From: Caldifarciminota bacterium
Lineage (GTDB): Bacteria > Hydrothermota > Tepidihabitantia > B3-TA06 > JALVRC01
Assembly: GCA_027025255.1 (NCBI GenBank)
Contig: JALVRC010000167.1
Span: 1 to 25,166, forward strand
Length of the DNA stretch: 25,166 nt
Direction: 5' to 3'
Within the stretch, counting starts at the first letter, position 1, and each line of letters starts with the position of its first letter. A program made the translations under genes and the position numbers. Below are positions 22,712 through 25,166 of the stretch, piece after piece. The notes beneath the pieces were generated by a model. It was not told the DNA's origin and did not search any database. It worked only from the letters and a program-made list of their open reading frames with translations.

Positions 22712-23140
22712 ATGAATGAATTAAATCAAAATATGGGGAATCCAGTTCCTCAAACAACCCAGAATACTGTAACAAATAATACTATTATTGCAAGTAAGGT
22801 TAAAGGAACGAAAGGATGGCTTAAATTCCTGGGCATTTTCTCAATAGTTATAGGGGCTATTTATGCTCTAACAATTATTGGGATTGTTATTGCGTGGCTC
22901 CCTATATGGCTTGGAGTTATCCTTGTTCAGGCTGCTTCAAGAGCTGATGAATACCTACATGGCAATGAATCAAGTTTTATAGAGTATCTTGATAAAATAA
23001 AGCAGTACTTCACTATAACAGGCGTTATTGCTATAATTGGACTAATAGGAATGGCTATATGGCTAATAGTATTCATTATCATAATTGCTACCGGAGGAAT
23101 CTACAGCTTAAGCTCTATGTTTAGCAATACGTCATACTAA
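22712..23140 (+). CDS. Small membrane protein, DUF5362-like
   Basis: A 142-residue protein with a hydrophilic Asn/Thr/Gln-rich N-terminus (about 30 residues), then hydrophobic segments at about 36-75 (probably a hairpin of two helices), an amphipathic loop (ASRADEYLHGNESSFIEYLDKIKQYF), and another hydrophobic stretch at about 95-132. The pattern resembles DUF5362 proteins, whose function is not known. ATG 22712 has AAAAGGAGG five bases upstream. It follows the roadblock gene closely and is followed by a terminator, so the two probably form a two-gene unit. Confidence 0.7.
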   Translation: MNELNQNMGNPVPQTTQNTVTNNTIIASKVKGTKGWLKFLGIFSIVIGAIYALTIIGIVIAWLPIWLGVILVQAASRADEYLHGNESSFIEYLDKIKQYFTITGVIAIIGLIGMAIWLIVFIIIIATGGIYSLSSMFSNTSY

Positions 23141-23145
23141 AATAC

Positions 23146-23175
23146 AAAAGGGGGGATATTATCCCCCCTTTTTTT
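23146..23175 (+). terminator. Rho-independent terminator after the roadblock unit
   Basis: AAAAGGGGGGAT pairs with ATCCCCCCTTTT around a minimal ATT loop, and a run of seven T residues ends at 23175. It begins a few bases after the stop codon of the small membrane protein gene. The T-run ends four bases before the EF-G start codon. Confidence 0.88.
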
Positions 23176-23179
23176 ATTC

Positions 23180-25166
23180 ATGGATATAAAAAAACTTAGA
23201 AATATCGGAATTGCTGCTCATATAGACGCAGGGAAGACTACAACAACAGAAAGGATACTTTACTATACGGGAAGAATTTATAAAATGGGGGATGTTGACA
23301 AAGGGAATACCACCATGGACTGGATGATACAGGAAAAGGAAAGAGGAATAACAATCACCTCAGCAGCTACAGCGTGTAAATGGAAAGACTATCATATAAA
23401 CATTATAGACACCCCCGGACACGTTGACTTTACAATTGAGGTAGAACGTAGTCTAAAGGTTCTTGATGGCGTAATAGTTGTCTTATGCGGTGTTGCAGGG
23501 GTAGAACCTCAAACAGAAACAATATGGAATCAGGCTGACAGGTACAATATTCCCAGAATTGTTTTTGTAAATAAAATGGACAGAGTAGGTGCAGATTTTG
23601 AGAATGTTATTGAGATGATTAAGAATAGATTTAGCCAGAAACCTGTTATTATAAATATACCCATAGGAACAGAAGATAATTTTGTAGGCGTTATTGATAT
23701 AATAGAACAGAAGGCGTATTACTGGGATACGGATGAAATGGGTGCCAAATTCAGAACTGATGAAATTCCCCCTGATTTAAAAAAACAGGTCCAGGATATA
23801 AGAGAAGAAAATTGTAATATAATAACAGAATTTGATGAAAACGCCCTTGAAATATATATGAATAATAACTCACTATCAGAAGATGAAATAAAGAAATCAA
23901 TAAGGAAACTTACACTTGAAGGAATGATAGCACCTGTTTTTTCAGGCTCTTCTCTTAAAAATAAAGGCATACAAAAACTTCTTGATGGCATTATAGATTT
24001 TCTACCTTCTCCAATTGATCTTCCTCCGATCAAAGGCATCAACCCAAAAACCCGTAAAGAAGAGATAAGAAGGCTTGAAAAAAGTGAACCTCTATCCGGA
24101 TTAATATTTAAAATAGCATCTGATGCCCATTTAGGAATTACAGCATTCACAAGAATATATTCAGGGAAAGTTGAAAAAGGAAAAACTGTAATACTTATAC
24201 CAGGTTTGAAAAAAGAAAGAATAATGGGTCTTTATAAAATACATGCCAACAAAAGGGAAGAAGTACAACATCTTGTCGCCGGAGATATAGGACTCATAAG
24301 CGGACTTAGAAATATAAAAACAGGATTTACAATTGCTGATATAAAACACCCTATAGCACTGGAGCAAATAACATTTCCAAAGCCTGTTATTTATATTGCA
24401 ATTGAACCAGAGAGTGTATCTGAAGAAAAAAAGCTCGTAAAGGCTTTAAACCTTCTTTCACTTGAGGACCCCACCTTTGATGTAAAAACAGATGAAGACA
24501 CAGGTCAAAGGCTCATTGGAGGTATGGGAGAACTACATCTTGATGTTATAATAGATAGACTTAAGCGAGATTTCCGTGTAAGCGTAGAAACAGGGAAGCC
24601 ACAAGTATCGTACAGGGAAACTATAAGAGAAACACAAACAGCAGAAGGTAGATTTATAAAACAGACAGGCGGAAGAGGACATTTTGCTGTTGTAAAGGTA
24701 CGTATATCTCCTTATGAAGAAGGAATTGAAATTAACTACCTTATAAAGAGTGACGAGGTCATTCCTTCAATGTATAAGCCAGCAATAATTAAAAGTCTTG
24801 AAGAAAGTTGTAATACTGGCATTATTGCTGGATATCCTGTTTCTAACCTGAGAATAGATGTAATTGACGGTGCTTTTCATGAGGAAGACTCAAGCGAAAT
24901 AGCTTTTAAGGCAGCTGCTGCTATAGCATTTAAAGACGCTTTTTCAAAAGCAAAGCCTATTTTATTAGAGCCTTATATGTCTTTAGAAGTAACCATACCT
25001 GAAAACTACATGGGTGATATCATTTCAGATATAAATAAAAGAAAAGGGAAGGTCATTGGTATGGAACATATAAAAGCATACGTTAGGATTAAAGCTTCTG
25101 TCCCCTTGATTAACACTTTCGGGTACGCTACTGTTATGAGATCTCTGACACAAGGCAGAGGTAGCT
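23180..25166 (+). CDS. fusA: Elongation factor G (3' end cut by window edge)
   Basis: Translational GTPase that moves tRNAs and mRNA through the ribosome. 662 codons are present; about 25-35 are missing compared with usual EF-G. Seen in order: G1 AHIDAGKTTTTE, switch-I ERGITITSAAT, G3 IDTPGHVDFT, G4 NKMDRVGAD, domain II, RLIGGMGELHLDVI in domain III, QTGGRGHFAV and EDSSEIAFKAAA in domain IV, and FGYATVMRSLTQGRG near the end. The only in-frame ATG near the family's N-terminus is 23180; it has no Shine-Dalgarno site and lies just behind a terminator. It is not next to rpsL, rpsG or tuf in the visible part, so it may be a second EF-G copy rather than the main one. The family is certain; canonical status is not. 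Confidence 0.93.
   Translation, partial: MDIKKLRNIGIAAHIDAGKTTTTERILYYTGRIYKMGDVDKGNTTMDWMIQEKERGITITSAATACKWKDYHINIIDTPGHVDFTIEVERSLKVLDGVIVVLCGVAGVEPQTETIWNQADRYNIPRIVFVNKMDRVGADFENVIEMIKNRFSQKPVIINIPIGTEDNFVGVIDIIEQKAYYWDTDEMGAKFRTDEIPPDLKKQVQDIREENCNIITEFDENALEIYMNNNSLSEDEIKKSIRKLTLEGMIAPVFSGSSLKNKGIQKLLDGIIDFLPSPIDLPPIKGINPKTRKEEIRRLEKSEPLSGLIFKIASDAHLGITAFTRIYSGKVEKGKTVILIPGLKKERIMGLYKIHANKREEVQHLVAGDIGLISGLRNIKTGFTIADIKHPIALEQITFPKPVIYIAIEPESVSEEKKLVKALNLLSLEDPTFDVKTDEDTGQRLIGGMGELHLDVIIDRLKRDFRVSVETGKPQVSYRETIRETQTAEGRFIKQTGGRGHFAVVKVRISPYEEGIEINYLIKSDEVIPSMYKPAIIKSLEESCNTGIIAGYPVSNLRIDVIDGAFHEEDSSEIAFKAAAAIAFKDAFSKAKPILLEPYMSLEVTIPENYMGDIISDINKRKGKVIGMEHIKAYVRIKASVPLINTFGYATVMRSLTQGRGS

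Noticed and set aside
1..25166. Insertion sequences, prophage genes, CRISPR arrays, tRNA or rRNA genes
   Set aside because: I saw no transposase or integrase reading frames, no regularly spaced repeats, and no tRNA or rRNA signature on either strand.

Overview
The window is AT-rich bacterial chromosome with no mobile element, CRISPR array, rRNA or tRNA that I can see. The organism looks Gram-negative and of the FCB/WOR-3-like kind. It has an outer-membrane beta-barrel fusion protein, a lipoprotein, a gingipain/PorU-like C25 peptidase with a FlgD-like C-terminal domain, and a beta-propeller protein with a type IX secretion style sorting tail. It is probably not Bacteroidota, because the promoters are classical sigma-70 type (TTGACN-16 bp-TATAAT/TAAAAT) and most genes have a strong GGAGG Shine-Dalgarno site, both unlike Bacteroidota. 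A candidate phylum such as WOR-3/Stahlbacteria or Hydrothermae would fit, but this is inference and no marker in the window proves it.

Layout. (1) 1-863, minus strand: the manganese exporter mntP, then a TetR-type regulator cut by the window edge, with its own promoter and an operator lying on its start codon. (2) 912-3728, plus strand: two secreted beta-propeller proteins separated by a perfect 19-bp palindromic hairpin. (3) 3915-16027, plus strand: a tight six-gene run: glmS, a metallopeptidase/propeller/Omp85-barrel fusion, a lipoprotein, a cellulose-synthase-like GT2 glycosyltransferase, a PorU-like C25 peptidase that appears to start at AUA, and folC. (4) 22068-16024, minus strand: an eight-gene run with overlapping or touching genes: pyrE, der, plsY, gpsA, a MerR-like regulator, cvpA, an unknown membrane-anchored protein and cobO. 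It meets folC tail to tail with overlapping stop codons. (5) 22231-25166, plus strand: a roadblock/LC7 protein, a small membrane protein, a rho-independent terminator, and an EF-G gene starting 4 bases after its T-run and running off the window.

How the genes fit together. The glmS run combines amino-sugar precursor supply (GlmS), a processive inner-membrane beta-glycosyltransferase, and three envelope proteins: a lipoprotein, an outer-membrane barrel with a periplasmic protease and propeller, and a sortase-like C25 peptidase. One reading is a system that makes a cell-surface glycan and attaches or matures secreted proteins on it. The protein at 1041-2393, with a sorting-type C-terminus, could be a cargo. 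The pyrE run is housekeeping: pyrimidine and phospholipid synthesis, ribosome assembly and corrinoid adenosylation.

The most unusual local signals are at translation starts. Three genes (the TetR gene, glmS, pyrE) have TTGACN-N16-TAAAAT placed so that transcription should begin at or next to the A of the ATG, with no Shine-Dalgarno site, so they look leaderless. The C25 peptidase has no ATG, GTG or TTG for its first 103 codons but has a well-placed Shine-Dalgarno site before an ATA. The EF-G gene has no Shine-Dalgarno site and sits directly behind a terminator hairpin. No gene-free stretch exceeds 300 bases. The longest (22036-22318) holds two divergent promoters and an inverted repeat.
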